Assembly: GCF_012939995.1 (NCBI RefSeq)
Contig: NZ_SPMZ01000027.1
Coordinates: 1-59,698 of the forward strand
Source of the DNA: Candidatus Competibacter phosphatis
GTDB lineage: Bacteria > Pseudomonadota > Gammaproteobacteria > Competibacterales > Competibacteraceae
Length of the DNA stretch: 59,698 bases
Direction of reading: 5' to 3'
Positions 1 to 9,628 of the stretch are shown here, one piece after another. The notes beneath the pieces are model-generated. The model saw nothing but the letters and a program-made list of their open reading frames with translations, had not been told where the DNA came from and did not search any database. Position 1 is the first letter of the stretch. Each line of letters opens with the position of its first letter. Position numbers and translations under genes: made by a program.

Positions 1-225
1 TTGCTAGCCAGCAGCGCGCTCTTAACCGGGATACACGCCCGCGCCCGGGGTGCCGAAAGGACCCAGAATTTCCAGCGGGCGAGCGGGGGTGGCGGGTTCA
101 GCCGCGCGGGTGGCGGCGGCGCGCGAGGGGGGGTGGTTTCCGGGGCGGACGGCGCTGAAGCACCGAGGCAGATCCAAAAACCAATCACACTATTGGGTTC
201 GCGCTTAAGGAGACAATGTTTGTGA
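1..225 (+). CDS. 3' end of a DUF3300-type protein gene (partial at window edge)
   Basis: The open frame enters from the left edge, so no start is visible. It encodes the tail ARARGAERTQNFQR followed by glycine-rich sequence (SGGGGFSRAGGGG). Almost the same tail is encoded just beyond the stop of the complete DUF3300 protein at 15925-18183, on the opposite strand, and the DNA match over about 115 bases is close. This is therefore the end of a second DUF3300-like gene whose body lies outside the window. The frame runs on past the glycine-rich tail to a stop at 223-225 and overlaps the start of the next gene, so the last 30 or so residues may not be native. Function is unknown; the full paralogue is a secreted or envelope protein. 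Confidence 0.5.
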   Translation: MLASSALLTGIHARARGAERTQNFQRASGGGGFSRAGGGGARGGVVSGADGAEAPRQIQKPITLLGSRLRRQCL

Positions 226-1310
226 AAATCATTATCGTGGGTACCGTGGCCGGCGGCGCGTCATGCGCGGCCCGCCTGCGCCGGCTGGACCAAACAACGG
301 AAATCCTCATGGTGGAACGCGGGCCTTATGTTTCCTCCGCGAATTGCGGGCTACCCTATCACATCGGCGGCGTGATCGAGAAGGAATCGAGCCTGCCAGT
401 CGCCAACGAAAATACGTTTCGCAACCAGTTCGTGATCAATGTGCGGACGCGCTGCGAGGTGATCGGCATCGCGCCGGAGATGAAGACCGTTCGACTGCGC
501 GATGTCGCCACCGGCGAAGTCACGACCGAAGCCCACGACAAGCTGGTGCTGTCGCCCGGCACGTCGACGATTCGCCCGCCGCAGCCCGGCATCGCTCTGC
601 CGGGCATCGATCTGCCGGGCATCTTCGAGGTCAGAACGGTTCCCGATGCGCGGGTGATCCGCGATCGGTTTCTTTGGCGGCGTGGTGGCCTGGACCGGCG
701 CCAGCGAGAAGACGCTCCAGCAGCTTGGCAACGACGATTACAAAAAAAATCCACCTGTACCCGAACTCGCACGCCGGCTACTACCCGGGCGCGCGGCCGA
801 TCGCGATGAAGGTGCTCTTTCGCAAGTCCGACGGGAAGCGCCTCGGCGCGCAGGCGCTCGGCGAGGACAACGTGGACAAGCGGATCAGCGCCTTGGCGAT
901 GGCATTGCAAATGGGCGCGACGATCCACGACCGGGAGGCGGCGGAGCCGTGCTACGCGCCCCAGTTCGGCAGCGCCAAGGATCCGGTCAACTTCGCGGGC
1001 CTGGTGGCGGCGGACATCCTGGGCGGCGACAGGCCGATCGGCCACTGGGACGGCGTCGACGCGGAACTCCTGCTCGACGTGCGCAAGCCGGTGGAACTCG
1101 CCGTGGAAAGCAAGCCGCGAGCGGTCGATATTCCGCTGGGACAACTGCGGGCGCGGCTCGACGAGTTGCCTCGCGATCGGGCAATTCTCGTCATCTGCCG
1201 CTCCGGCCAGCGTGCCCATTACGCCACCCGGCTCCTGTTGCAACACGGGTTCAAGGTTCACACGCTCTCCGGCGGCATGCTGTTGCGGTTTCACTCTTAC
1301 CTGCTGACGA
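222..1310 (+). pseudogene. Decayed CoA-disulfide reductase / NADH oxidase fused to a rhodanese domain
   Basis: The first 150 codons match the FAD-binding part of pyridine nucleotide-disulfide oxidoreductases of the CoA-disulfide reductase group: a glycine-rich GTVAGGAS loop at the start and the redox motif SSANCGLPYHIGG with its active cysteine. Near 660 the sequence jumps in another frame to the dimerisation domain (GASEKTLQQLGNDDYKK, then HLYPNSHAGYYPGA). A rhodanese domain with the active-site loop VICRSGQRAHYA follows. Roughly 190 residues, including the NAD-binding domain, are missing compared with the usual length near 550. A second frame change falls in an A8 run at 742-749. The start is placed at GTG 222, nine bases after AGGAG; ATG 216 is closer to that site than usual. 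The internal deletion makes this a true pseudogene, whatever the status of the A8 run. Confidence 0.75.
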
Positions 1311-1393
1311 ACTGCGCGACGGTGGGGCGCTTTATCACGACAGGCCTGACCTCCCCACCGATCATCGGAGGCGGGCGCGGGCGGCTTTTGGTA

Positions 1394-1420
1394 GGTTGGG
1401 CTGAACGCCGAAGCCCAACC
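1394..1420. repeat. REP-like hairpin (GGTTGGGCT / AGCCCAACC)
   Basis: A perfect 9-bp inverted repeat with a 9-base loop lies between the dead oxidoreductase and the efflux operon. The surrounding text, GTAGGTTGGGCTGAACGCC then AAGCCCAACC and a further TTGGGC, resembles short dispersed intergenic repeats common in proteobacterial genomes. It has no T tract, so I do not call it a terminator. Confidence 0.45.
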
Positions 1421-1508
1421 CTTTGTTGGGCAACACGGCGTGGCCAAAAAAATCTCAAAACGACAGAACCAATTTCTTGCCGAATATCAGCCAAGGGAGT
1501 TCCATCTC

Positions 1509-2723
1509 GTGGAAGATCTGCATCCTGTTCGTCGAACCTTTCCATTTGGGTCTCGCGCCGAAGTACTGCTGTTAGCGTTATTGAGCGTGTTTTCCTTTGC
1601 GGCGCTGGCCCAGCAACCCGCCGCCATGACCCGCCCGCCGACTCCCGTCAGCGTGGTCGAGGTCAAACCGGAAAATACCCCGGCGACCTTCGAATTCACC
1701 GGCAAAACCGCCAGTTCCCGGCAGGTCGAGATCAATGCCCGGGTCGAGGGCTACCTGGATAAGATCGCTTACGAAGAGGGCAGTCTGGTAAAAACCGGAC
1801 AACTCCTGTTTCAACTCGATCCCAAGCCCTTCCAGGCCGCGCTGGACAATGCCAAGGCCGTTCTGGCCCAGCAGGAAGCGCTGTTGACTCGCGCCCGTCA
1901 AACCCTGGCTCGGGTCAAGCCGCTGGCCAAGCAAAACGCGGTCAGCCAGCAAGATCTGGACAACGCCACCGCCGGCGTCCTGACGTCCGAGGCACAGGTG
2001 CAGGCGGCCAAGGCGCAGGTGGAGACGGCGCGATTGAATCTGGGCTACACCACCATCAAGTCGCCGCTGAACGGCTTGTCCAGCAGCGCCAATTTCCGCG
2101 AGGGTGCCCTGATTACGCCAGCCGGTAAAAACGCCCAGTTGACCACCATCGTGCAGATCGATCCGATGTGGGTCAACTTTGGGTTGGGCGAAAATGAGGT
2201 CCTGAAAATCCGGGCTCAGCAGGAAGCGGGGCAATTGAATAGGCCGGGGCTAAACAAGATTCAAGTGGAGTTGATCCTGGCCGATGGCTCCGCTTATCCC
2301 CAGAAAGGCCAGATCACCTTCGTGGACCCGGTGATCAACGCGCAAACCGGCACCTACAACGTCCGCGCCGTGGTGCCCAACCCGAACAATCAATTGAGCC
2401 CCGGCCAGTTCGTGCGCGTGCAACTCAAGGGCGCGGTTCGCCCCAATGCCATCATGGTGCCGCAAGTGGCGGTGATGCAGGGACCGAACGGCAAGTTCGT
2501 GTTCGTGGTCGGCCCGGACGACACCGCGCAGCCCAAGCCGATTCAGGTCGGTGACTGGTACGGCGATCAGTGGATCGTCAATTCTGGCCTGGAGCCCGGC
2601 GACCGGGTGGTGGTGGACGGCGCGGTACGCCTGCAACCGGGCGCACCGGTACAGATTCGCCCGGCGGCGCCACCCGCGCCCGAGTCGGCGAAAGTGCCCA
2701 GCGCCACGCCGCTCAAACCCTGA
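1509..2723 (+). CDS. RND efflux periplasmic adaptor (membrane fusion protein)
   Basis: This 404-residue protein is the adaptor of a tripartite RND efflux pump, linking the inner-membrane pump to the outer-membrane channel. An N-terminal hydrophobic signal ends near FAALAQQ. Then come the lipoyl-type half (EINARVEGYLDKIAYEEGSL), an alanine/glutamine-rich alpha-hairpin around residues 100-170, the second lipoyl half (TTIKSPLNGL), and beta-barrel and membrane-proximal domains ending in a proline-rich tail. The frame is open from 1440, but GTG 1509 has AAGGGAG nine bases upstream and gives a sensible signal peptide. The pump gene starts 11 bases after the stop, and the channel gene follows. The family is HlyD/AcrA. 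The substrate cannot be told from sequence. Confidence 0.9.
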   Translation: MEDLHPVRRTFPFGSRAEVLLLALLSVFSFAALAQQPAAMTRPPTPVSVVEVKPENTPATFEFTGKTASSRQVEINARVEGYLDKIAYEEGSLVKTGQLLFQLDPKPFQAALDNAKAVLAQQEALLTRARQTLARVKPLAKQNAVSQQDLDNATAGVLTSEAQVQAAKAQVETARLNLGYTTIKSPLNGLSSSANFREGALITPAGKNAQLTTIVQIDPMWVNFGLGENEVLKIRAQQEAGQLNRPGLNKIQVELILADGSAYPQKGQITFVDPVINAQTGTYNVRAVVPNPNNQLSPGQFVRVQLKGAVRPNAIMVPQVAVMQGPNGKFVFVVGPDDTAQPKPIQVGDWYGDQWIVNSGLEPGDRVVVDGAVRLQPGAPVQIRPAAPPAPESAKVPSATPLKP

Positions 2724-2734
2724 GAGGGCGCCCG

Positions 2735-5700
2735 ATGATTTCCCATTTCTTTATTGATCGCCCGGTATTCGCCGCGGTCATTTCCATCATCCTGACCTTG
2801 GCCGGACTGTCGGCGATGGGCGTGTTGCCGATTGCCCAGTATCCCGAAATTACCCCGGTCCAGGTAACGGTGAGCGCCACCTATCCCGGCGCCAGCGCCG
2901 ATGTGGTCTCGCAAAGCGTGGCCGCGCCCATCGAGCAGCAGGTCAACAGCGTGGACAATCTGATGTACATGTATTCGTCCAGCTCCTCGACCGGCAACAT
3001 GACCCTGAACGTATTTTTCGACATCGGCACCGATCCCGACATCGCCCAGGTCAACGTGCAAAATCAGGTGAGTCTGGCTTTGCCGCAGCTACCGGAAGCC
3101 GTGTCCAAACAGGGGGTGCAGGTTCAAACCAAATCGTCCACCTTCCTAATGGTGATCGCAATCTATTCACCGGACGGAAGTCAGGATGAAACCTATGTCG
3201 GCAATTACGCCTACCTGTATATACTCAACGCCCTGCAACGCATTCCCGGCGCCAATCAGGCCAGCATCTTCGGTACTCCCAATTACGCCATGCGGGTCTG
3301 GCTGAAACCGGATCGGATGAGCGATCTGGGCTTGACCACCGACGAGGTGATTCAGGCCATCCAGACCCAGAACCAGCAGTTCGCCATCGGTCAGATCGGC
3401 CAATCGCCCACCAACGGCCCGGTGGAGCTGACCTTTCCGGTCTCCACTCAGGGCCGGCTGAGTACGCCGGAGGAGTTCGAGAACATCATCCTGCGCGCCA
3501 GCACCACCGGCGCCGGCGTGCTGCGGCTCAAGGATGTCGGCTACGTGACCCTGGGCATGCAAAGCTACAACCTGCGCAGCCGTTTCAACGGCAAGATCGG
3601 CACCGCCATCGCGGTGTATCAACAGGCGGGCGCCAACGCCCTGGCCGTTTCCAAGCAGGTGCGGGAAACACTGGAAGAACTGAAGAAGAGCTTTCCGGCT
3701 GGCATCGATTACTCCATCGCCCTGGACACCACCAAGTTCGTGAAGGCCTCGATCAACGAGGTGGTGCATACCCTGCTGGAAGCCATCGTGTTGGTCATCC
3801 TGGTGGTCTTCATCTTCCTGCAAAGCTGGCGAGCGACCGTTATTCCCATCGTGGCGGTGATCGTCTCGGTGATCGCCACCTTCGGCGGCATGTATCTGCT
3901 CGGCTTCTCGATCAACATGCTCACCCTGTTCGGCCTGGTGCTGTGCATCGGCATCGTGGTGGATGACGCCATCGTGGTGGTGGAGAACGTCGAGCGCAAC
4001 ATGGCGGAATTCCACCTGTCGCCCAAGGAAGCGGCGCATCGGGCGATGGAAGAAGTCACCGGACCGGTGATCGCCATCGTGCTGGTGTTGAGCGCGGTGT
4101 TCGTGCCGGTCGCGTTCCTGGGCGGCATGACCGGGCAGTTGTACAAACAGTTCGCCATCACCATCGCGATTTCGGTGGCGATTTCCGGCCTGGTGGCATT
4201 GACCCTCAGTCCGGCGCTGGCGGCGCTGCTGCTCAAGCCGGGGGAACATGGCGACCAACGAACCGATTGGCTGTATCGATTCTTCTTCGGTCCATTCAAT
4301 CGCGGGTTCGACTGGTTGACCAGCGGTTATGCCAAAAGCGTGCGCTTTGTCGCCAAGCGGATATTACTGGGGCTGGCCCTGTTCGCGGTGATGCTGGCGG
4401 CGACGTATGGCCTGTTTCAGAAAGTGCCCAGTAGTTTCGTGCCGGATGAAGATCAGGGTTATGTGTTCGGCGTGGGGATCTTACCGGATGGCGCCAGTCT
4501 GGATCGAACCGAGGCGGTGGGCGCGCAAATGAGCGATATCTTTCGCGCCAATTCAGCGGTCGGTAGCGTGGTCGCGGTCAACGGCTACAGCCTGCTGGAT
4601 TCGCAAATGAAGACCACCGACACCACGTTGTTCGTGTCCTTCAAGGATTACGAAGAGCGGAAGGATCCGAAAGAGAGCGCCCCCAATGTCATCCGCGAGG
4701 TGATGGGGCAATTCAGCAAGATCGGCGAAGCCATCGCCCTGGTGTTCAATCCGCCCTCGATCCCGGGTCTCGGCACCACCGGCGGTTTCGAATTCTGGAT
4801 TCAGAGTCGCGGCAGCGGCGACATCAAGCAACTGGCGCAGGTGACCAAGGATTTCGTCGCCAAGGCCAGCCAACGCCCGGAATTGCGCGGCTTGACCATG
4901 ACCCTCAACGCCGCCTCGCAACAATTGTACGTTTCGCTGGACCGCGAACAGGCCCGAACCCTGGGCGTGCCGGTCGGTAACGTGTTCGGCACCCTGCAAG
5001 CGCTGTTCGGCTCGCTGTACGTCAGCCAATTCAACCTGTACAGCCAAGTGTGGCAGGTGATCGTGCAGGCGGCCCCGGAATACCGTTCCCGCCCCGACGA
5101 CATCAAGCAGGTTTACGTACGTTCGACCAACGGCGGCATGGTGCCGCTGGCGGCGGTCACCAAGCTGGAATACACCAGCGCCCCGAATCTGATCACCCGT
5201 TTCAATACCTTCCCCGCCGCCAAGGTCACTGGCGGCGCCGCGCCGGGCTACAGTTCCGGCCAGGCGCTGGCCACCATGGAAGCGGTGGCCCACGAGGTGC
5301 TGCCGCAGGGTTATTCCTTCGGCTGGAGCGGCCAAGCCTATCAAGAGAAGAAGGTCGGCGGCGATTCGGCGATGGTGTTCATCTATGGCCTGATCATGGT
5401 GTTCCTGATCCTGGCGGCCCAGTACGAGAAGTGGTCGCTGCCATTTAGCGTGATGATGGCCGTGCCGTTCGGAGCGTTCGGAGCGTTGCTGGCGGTCTGG
5501 CTGCGCGGGATGGAAAACGACGTGTATTTCCAGATCGGCCTGCTGACCCTGGTCGGTCTGGCGGCCAAGAACGCCATCCTGATCGTGGAGTTCGCGGTGA
5601 TGAAGCACGAGGAGGGAATGCCGGTTCTGGAAGCGGCGGTGGAGGCGGCGCGCTTGCGCTTCCGGCCGATCTTGATGACCTCGCTGGCCTTCATTCTCGG

Positions 5701-5956
5701 CGCGATTCCGCTGGTCATCGCCACCGGCGCGGGCGCCAACAGCCGCCATTCCATCGGCACGGGCATCGTCGGCGGCATGACCGCCGCCACCGTGCTGGCG
5801 ATCTTCTTCGTGCCGATGTTTTTCCGCCTGTTCGAAGGCTTGAGCGAGAAGCGCGACGGCAAGAAGAAGGAATCCTCCGATTCCGGGTCGCCACCGCATC
5901 CCTCTCCCGCTGGAACCGGGGCGGAGAGTCTGCCGGAGGACCGCCGCGATGCATAA
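2735..5956 (+). CDS. RND multidrug efflux pump, HAE1/AcrB family permease
   Basis: The product has 1073 residues, the usual AcrB length. It is the proton-driven inner-membrane pump of the tripartite system. The N-terminus MISHFFIDRPVFA is typical of the family. Transmembrane helix 4 carries the proton-relay aspartates in GIVVDDAIVVVENVERN (about residue 410), and the second half repeats the fold, ending with the helix bundle around GLLTLVGLAAKNAILIVEF. The start ATG 2735 follows AGAGGG at 2723-2728; the frame is open further upstream, but only inside the adaptor gene. Its 3' end overlaps the start of the outer-membrane factor by 8 bases, so all three genes form one operon. The C-terminus is a charged, proline-rich tail. 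Confidence 0.95.
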   Translation: MISHFFIDRPVFAAVISIILTLAGLSAMGVLPIAQYPEITPVQVTVSATYPGASADVVSQSVAAPIEQQVNSVDNLMYMYSSSSSTGNMTLNVFFDIGTDPDIAQVNVQNQVSLALPQLPEAVSKQGVQVQTKSSTFLMVIAIYSPDGSQDETYVGNYAYLYILNALQRIPGANQASIFGTPNYAMRVWLKPDRMSDLGLTTDEVIQAIQTQNQQFAIGQIGQSPTNGPVELTFPVSTQGRLSTPEEFENIILRASTTGAGVLRLKDVGYVTLGMQSYNLRSRFNGKIGTAIAVYQQAGANALAVSKQVRETLEELKKSFPAGIDYSIALDTTKFVKASINEVVHTLLEAIVLVILVVFIFLQSWRATVIPIVAVIVSVIATFGGMYLLGFSINMLTLFGLVLCIGIVVDDAIVVVENVERNMAEFHLSPKEAAHRAMEEVTGPVIAIVLVLSAVFVPVAFLGGMTGQLYKQFAITIAISVAISGLVALTLSPALAALLLKPGEHGDQRTDWLYRFFFGPFNRGFDWLTSGYAKSVRFVAKRILLGLALFAVMLAATYGLFQKVPSSFVPDEDQGYVFGVGILPDGASLDRTEAVGAQMSDIFRANSAVGSVVAVNGYSLLDSQMKTTDTTLFVSFKDYEERKDPKESAPNVIREVMGQFSKIGEAIALVFNPPSIPGLGTTGGFEFWIQSRGSGDIKQLAQVTKDFVAKASQRPELRGLTMTLNAASQQLYVSLDREQARTLGVPVGNVFGTLQALFGSLYVSQFNLYSQVWQVIVQAAPEYRSRPDDIKQVYVRSTNGGMVPLAAVTKLEYTSAPNLITRFNTFPAAKVTGGAAPGYSSGQALATMEAVAHEVLPQGYSFGWSGQAYQEKKVGGDSAMVFIYGLIMVFLILAAQYEKWSLPFSVMMAVPFGAFGALLAVWLRGMENDVYFQIGLLTLVGLAAKNAILIVEFAVMKHEEGMPVLEAAVEAARLRFRPILMTSLAFILGAIPLVIATGAGANSRHSIGTGIVGGMTAATVLAIFFVPMFFRLFEGLSEKRDGKKKESSDSGSPPHPSPAGTGAESLPEDRRDA

Positions 5957-7373
5957 GACCTTACTTGCGGTAGCCATCGGTCTCGCCTTGGGCGGTTGCG
6001 CGGTCGGCCCGACTTACGAACGCCCGGAGGTACCGATTCCGGCGCAATGGGAGGTCGATCTCCAAACCGCCAACGATCTCGCCAATACCGCCTGGTGGGA
6101 GCAGTTCCGCGACCCAGTGCTGAACAATCTCATCCAAACCGCGTTGCAAGAAAACAAGGACGTGCAAATCGCCGCCGCGCGAGTGGAAGAGTATATCGGC
6201 CGTTATGGCGTGACTCGCTCCGCACAGTTTCCCCAGGTCGGCGCCAACGCCGCTGGGGCACGCACCCGCAATACCGAGAATGGCGGCGTTACGCTGGGCG
6301 AAAACCCGACCAACAGTTTCCAAGTTGATTTGGGCGTGTCGTTCGAGCTGGACTTGTGGGGTAAGTTGCGCAGCGCCACCGCGGCGGCCCGCGCGCAACT
6401 GCTGGCGACCGAGGAAGCCAAGCGTACGGTGATTCTCGGCCTAGTGAGTCGGGTGGCCAACAGTTACGTGCAACTGCTCGACTACGACAAGCAACTGACC
6501 ATCACTCAGGAAACCTTGCAAACCCGTGGTGAATCGGTGCGGATCAATGGCCTGCGCTTCAAGGCCGGTTTGATCTCGGAACTGGACTACCAGCAGGCCG
6601 TGGCGGAATACCAGAACGCAGCGGTGCAGGTGCCCTTGCTGGAGCGGCAGATTGCTCAACAGGAGAACGCCATCAGCCTGCTGCTGGGGCGCAATCCCGG
6701 CAAGATCAGTCGAGGGGTCACCCTGGATCTATTAACCTTGCCACAAATCCCCGGTGGTTTACCTTCCGATCTGCTGGAGCGCCGTCCCGATATCCGGCAG
6801 GCGGAACAACAATTGATCGCCGCCAACGCCTTGATCGGGGTGGCCAAGGCAGCGTTTTTCCCCAGTATTTCCCTGACCGGTTTTCTGGGCACGGCCAGTA
6901 CCGATCTCTCGGATCTGTTCAAGGGACCGTCGCGCACCTGGCAGTTCGCGGGCCAACTGTTCCAGCCGATTTTCACCGGCGGGGCTCTGACCGGCCAGTT
7001 GCAGGCCGCGGAAGCCGTGCAACAGCAGGCTTTATTGAATTATCAGCAGGTGATTCAAAAAGCCTTCGCCGAAGTGGATGATAGTCTGATCGCGATCAAC
7101 AAACTGCATGAGCAGTTGAAGGACGGCGCATTGCAGGTCGAGGCCTTACAGCGCACTCTGCATTTGGCCACGCTTCGCTATCAAAACGGCTATTCCGATT
7201 ACTTACTCGTGGTGGATGCCGAGCGCAATCTCTATGCCGCGCAACTCCAGTATGTGCAGGACCAGGGAACTCTGTATACCGCGATGGTCAGCCTGTATGC
7301 GGCGCTGGGCGGTGGCTGGGTCAACGAAGCGGAGCGGATGGCCACCGGTAAACCACAGCCAGCGGCGGGTTGA
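5949..7373 (+). CDS. Outer-membrane efflux lipoprotein, NodT/OprM family
   Basis: This 474-residue protein forms the outer-membrane channel of the pump. A short lipoprotein signal ends in the lipobox LGGCAVGP with the modified cysteine near residue 17. Two related OEP repeats follow, with family landmarks such as SFELDLWGKLRSAT in the first half, LLERRPDIRQAEQQL in the middle and QPIFTGGALTGQ in the second repeat. The gene overlaps the pump gene by 8 bases, which implies translational coupling. A strong hairpin just after the stop probably ends the operon. No regulator gene of the TetR or LysR type sits next to the operon. Confidence 0.93.
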   Translation: MHKTLLAVAIGLALGGCAVGPTYERPEVPIPAQWEVDLQTANDLANTAWWEQFRDPVLNNLIQTALQENKDVQIAAARVEEYIGRYGVTRSAQFPQVGANAAGARTRNTENGGVTLGENPTNSFQVDLGVSFELDLWGKLRSATAAARAQLLATEEAKRTVILGLVSRVANSYVQLLDYDKQLTITQETLQTRGESVRINGLRFKAGLISELDYQQAVAEYQNAAVQVPLLERQIAQQENAISLLLGRNPGKISRGVTLDLLTLPQIPGGLPSDLLERRPDIRQAEQQLIAANALIGVAKAAFFPSISLTGFLGTASTDLSDLFKGPSRTWQFAGQLFQPIFTGGALTGQLQAAEAVQQQALLNYQQVIQKAFAEVDDSLIAINKLHEQLKDGALQVEALQRTLHLATLRYQNGYSDYLLVVDAERNLYAAQLQYVQDQGTLYTAMVSLYAALGGGWVNEAERMATGKPQPAAG

Positions 7374-7377
7374 ATCA

Positions 7378-7400
7378 GAGGGCGGGGTTATCCCGCCCTC
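7378..7400 (+). terminator. Rho-independent terminator of the efflux operon
   Basis: GAGGGCGGG and CCCGCCCTC form a perfect 9-bp stem around a 5-base loop, starting five bases after the stop codon. TTTA follows the stem; the T tract is short. Confidence 0.75.
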
Positions 7401-7472
7401 TTTACGCGAATTAAACGCTTTGTGGCAAGACATTGCGCACAAAACATAGCGGCGGCCAGGCGCCCAAAGGGT

Positions 7473-8288
7473 GTACTGTCAAGTTAATGGGGTCATGACG
7501 CGTTTATCGCATGATGGCGGTATGGGATAGCGGTTACGCTGCTTTTTGGACGCCCATCACCCGAGACCACGTCTCGAACGCTGCTCCGCGGGCACCCCGA
7601 TACGGGGTGGCCGATATCCGATGGCGACGCAGGTGGAAAAGATGGTTCATCGGATGGTGAGCGGACAGAACGCGTTGTACCTGGCGGGACGATTTGAACC
7701 GCCGCATCGGGCGCGCTTGTTGGCAAGCGCGTGGGTGGGACCGCTCGGCGTGGTTTTTCAAGCTCTGGTGCTGGCGATGCTCGACGCCCGGCATGACCCT
7801 TTTCTTGGGCGGCGACGTAGCGCTTGAGCGGGTCGGTGATCAGCACCCAAGGGACCTATTGGAGGCCCTTGCGTCACTGGCGAAAGAACCGCTGAGCGGT
7901 TTTGGCAGGGCGTCGGCGCTGGACGAGACTGAGGTAGCCTTCTTGATCGACCGCCCGCCCGAGCGAATGATGCTTGCCATTCGTCGTGATGACCCTTTCA
8001 TCCAAGTGCCATTGATCGCCCCGCCTGGGTTACCGATGGCGCGGTTCGTTCGCGAAGCTCTGACCGAATTGGAGAGTCCATGGGCGGATCGTCTCGTAGG
8101 TCAATACGATGCCCCAGGCAGCGAGTCGTTCGTCGATGTCTCGAAAGCCGAGGGTGAAGCGAACATAGAGCCAGACCGGGTGAGCAATGATCTCGGCGGG
8201 AAAGCGGTGACCGCGATAAGGATCGGATGGCGTTTTCATGGCCCGCTCCCCTAACCGATTCAAAGCGCCCCCGGCAACTGGACAGTAC
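7473..8288 (-). mobile_element. Relic of an IS6-family insertion sequence
   Basis: Broken minus-strand frames together rebuild an IS6-type DDE transposase. From the 5' end these are HRFPAEIIAHPVWLYVRFTL with YETIRPWTLQFG, then GDQWHLDERVITTNGKHH and GRAVDQEGY, then ITDPLKRYVAA, and last GVEHRQHQSLKNHAERSH with MRRFKSSRQVQR. These correspond to the helix-turn-helix and the D, D and E regions of the family. At least three frame changes and one in-frame stop interrupt it, so it is dead. Imperfect terminal repeats GTACTGTCAAGTT (7473-7485) and, inverted, GTACTGTCCAGTT (8276-8288) bound an 816-bp unit, a usual IS6 size. It separates the efflux operon from the ThrE genes. Confidence 0.7.
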
Positions 8289-8326
8289 CGTTGAATGGGT
8301 TTCCCGTGCGGCGTGTGGCGCTCGCG

Positions 8327-8809
8327 TCAATTCGCGCGCCGGAACGAACTCCACACCAGGCCCGGCAGCGCAATCCCGAAGCTGAGGAGCAGGATGATCA
8401 GCGTCGCCTTGATGCCGTTATCGAACGCCGCCAGCAGCAGGTCGCCACTGTGTTCCAGGTGGGGCGAATCCGCCACCATCACCAGGCCCATCACCGCTTT
8501 GTAGGCGTAGCTGCCGGGCACCAGCGGGATTGCCGGGCTGGCGGAAAACAGTACCCCGCTCACCGCGAAGCGCTGGGCCAGTGCCGTGGCCAATACCCCG
8601 ATGACCAGCGCCGCGGGCAAGGTGGCCAACACGATGCCGATGCCGCCGTTCATTAGCCCGGCCCGCACCACATAGGCGAGCGCGCCGATCAGCGCGCAAT
8701 AAGGCAAGGCGTACTTCGGCACGTTGAACAGCACCGAAAATCCCAGGGTCGCCACCGCCGCCCAGCAGCCCTGTTGAGCCAGCGGCCAAGCCAGTTCGGC
8801 GCCGCTCAT
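8327..8809 (-). CDS. Threonine/serine exporter, small membrane half (DUF3815/ThrE C-type)
   Basis: This 160-residue hydrophobic protein matches the smaller ThrE_2 domain of the threonine/serine exporter family: several transmembrane helices and the landmark SASPAIPLVPGSYAYKA. Its ATG overlaps the stop of the upstream gene as ATGA, so the two are translationally coupled and probably act as a two-component transporter. In other bacteria both domains form one long polypeptide. Amino-acid export is the family role; the substrate here is inferred. Confidence 0.82.
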   Translation of the reverse strand: MSGAELAWPLAQQGCWAAVATLGFSVLFNVPKYALPYCALIGALAYVVRAGLMNGGIGIVLATLPAALVIGVLATALAQRFAVSGVLFSASPAIPLVPGSYAYKAVMGLVMVADSPHLEHSGDLLLAAFDNGIKATLIILLLSFGIALPGLVWSSFRRAN

Positions 8810-9609
8810 AATTTGACCTGGAACAGCCGCACCACGATCCCCAAGCCCAGGGCGATCCCGAGGACCACCACCAGGCTGGTGATGGCCCGGGCCATGCCGG
8901 CGGAGATGTACCCATGCAGAATGTCCACGCTGGCGTTGATCAGCGGCACCCCGGGTACCAACAGCAGGACCGCCGCCGTCAGCGCGCTTTGCGGGGTCTG
9001 ACTCAGCCAGAGCGCGCTGCTCGCCACCAGGCTGGCCGTCAGCGCGGTGAGCAGGACCACCAGGAAATAATTGACTTGTCGCCGATTGAGCCACATCCGT
9101 ACCCAGGTGGCCATCGCGGCGGCCACGGCGGTAATCGCCAGTGCCGCCCAGTCGCCGCCGAACAGCCGGCAGAATGCCGCGCAGGCCAAACCGACCGCCA
9201 CCACAACCACACCGCGCGAGTAGTTATGTGGAAGCGTCGCGATCCGTTGTAGCAGCATTTCCAGTTGTCCGGGAGTCACCCGCCCCTGCTGGAACAGTCC
9301 CAGCAATTGCTCCACCTCGTTCAGGATGTTCATATTGATGCCCACGATCGGTACACGCGCCACCCGGGTATGGTGGGCGTCCTGGCGGGTCACGGTCAGC
9401 AGGATGGTTTTCGACATGACCACCGCATCGATCCGGTCGATGCTCAGACCCGGTTCCATTTGTTGCAGGCTGGTTTCCACGCGCGCGGCATCGGCGCCGT
9501 GCTGGAGCAGCAGGCTGCCGGTATGCACCAGCAGATCGACCACGACCGAGAGCGACTCCGGTGGGCGGGGAGCGGGCAGCGATGAGGTATCGGGATTTTC
9601 TATCGGCAT
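8806..9609 (-). CDS. Threonine/serine exporter, ThrE N-type subunit (DUF1212)
   Basis: This 267-residue protein has a soluble N-terminal part (LLVHTGSLLLQHGADAARVE) followed by membrane helices, the arrangement of the DUF1212 half of ThrE. ATG 9609 is preferred over the upstream in-frame start at 9684, which would overlap the pfk 3' end and add a very arginine-rich leader. Pfk ends 20 bases upstream, so pfk, this gene and the small subunit appear to be one transcription unit. The pairing with phosphofructokinase is unexplained. Confidence 0.82.
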   Translation of the reverse strand: MPIENPDTSSLPAPRPPESLSVVVDLLVHTGSLLLQHGADAARVETSLQQMEPGLSIDRIDAVVMSKTILLTVTRQDAHHTRVARVPIVGINMNILNEVEQLLGLFQQGRVTPGQLEMLLQRIATLPHNYSRGVVVVAVGLACAAFCRLFGGDWAALAITAVAAAMATWVRMWLNRRQVNYFLVVLLTALTASLVASSALWLSQTPQSALTAAVLLLVPGVPLINASVDILHGYISAGMARAITSLVVVLGIALGLGIVVRLFQVKL

Positions 9610-9628
9610 GGCGTTGGCTGGGCCGCAC

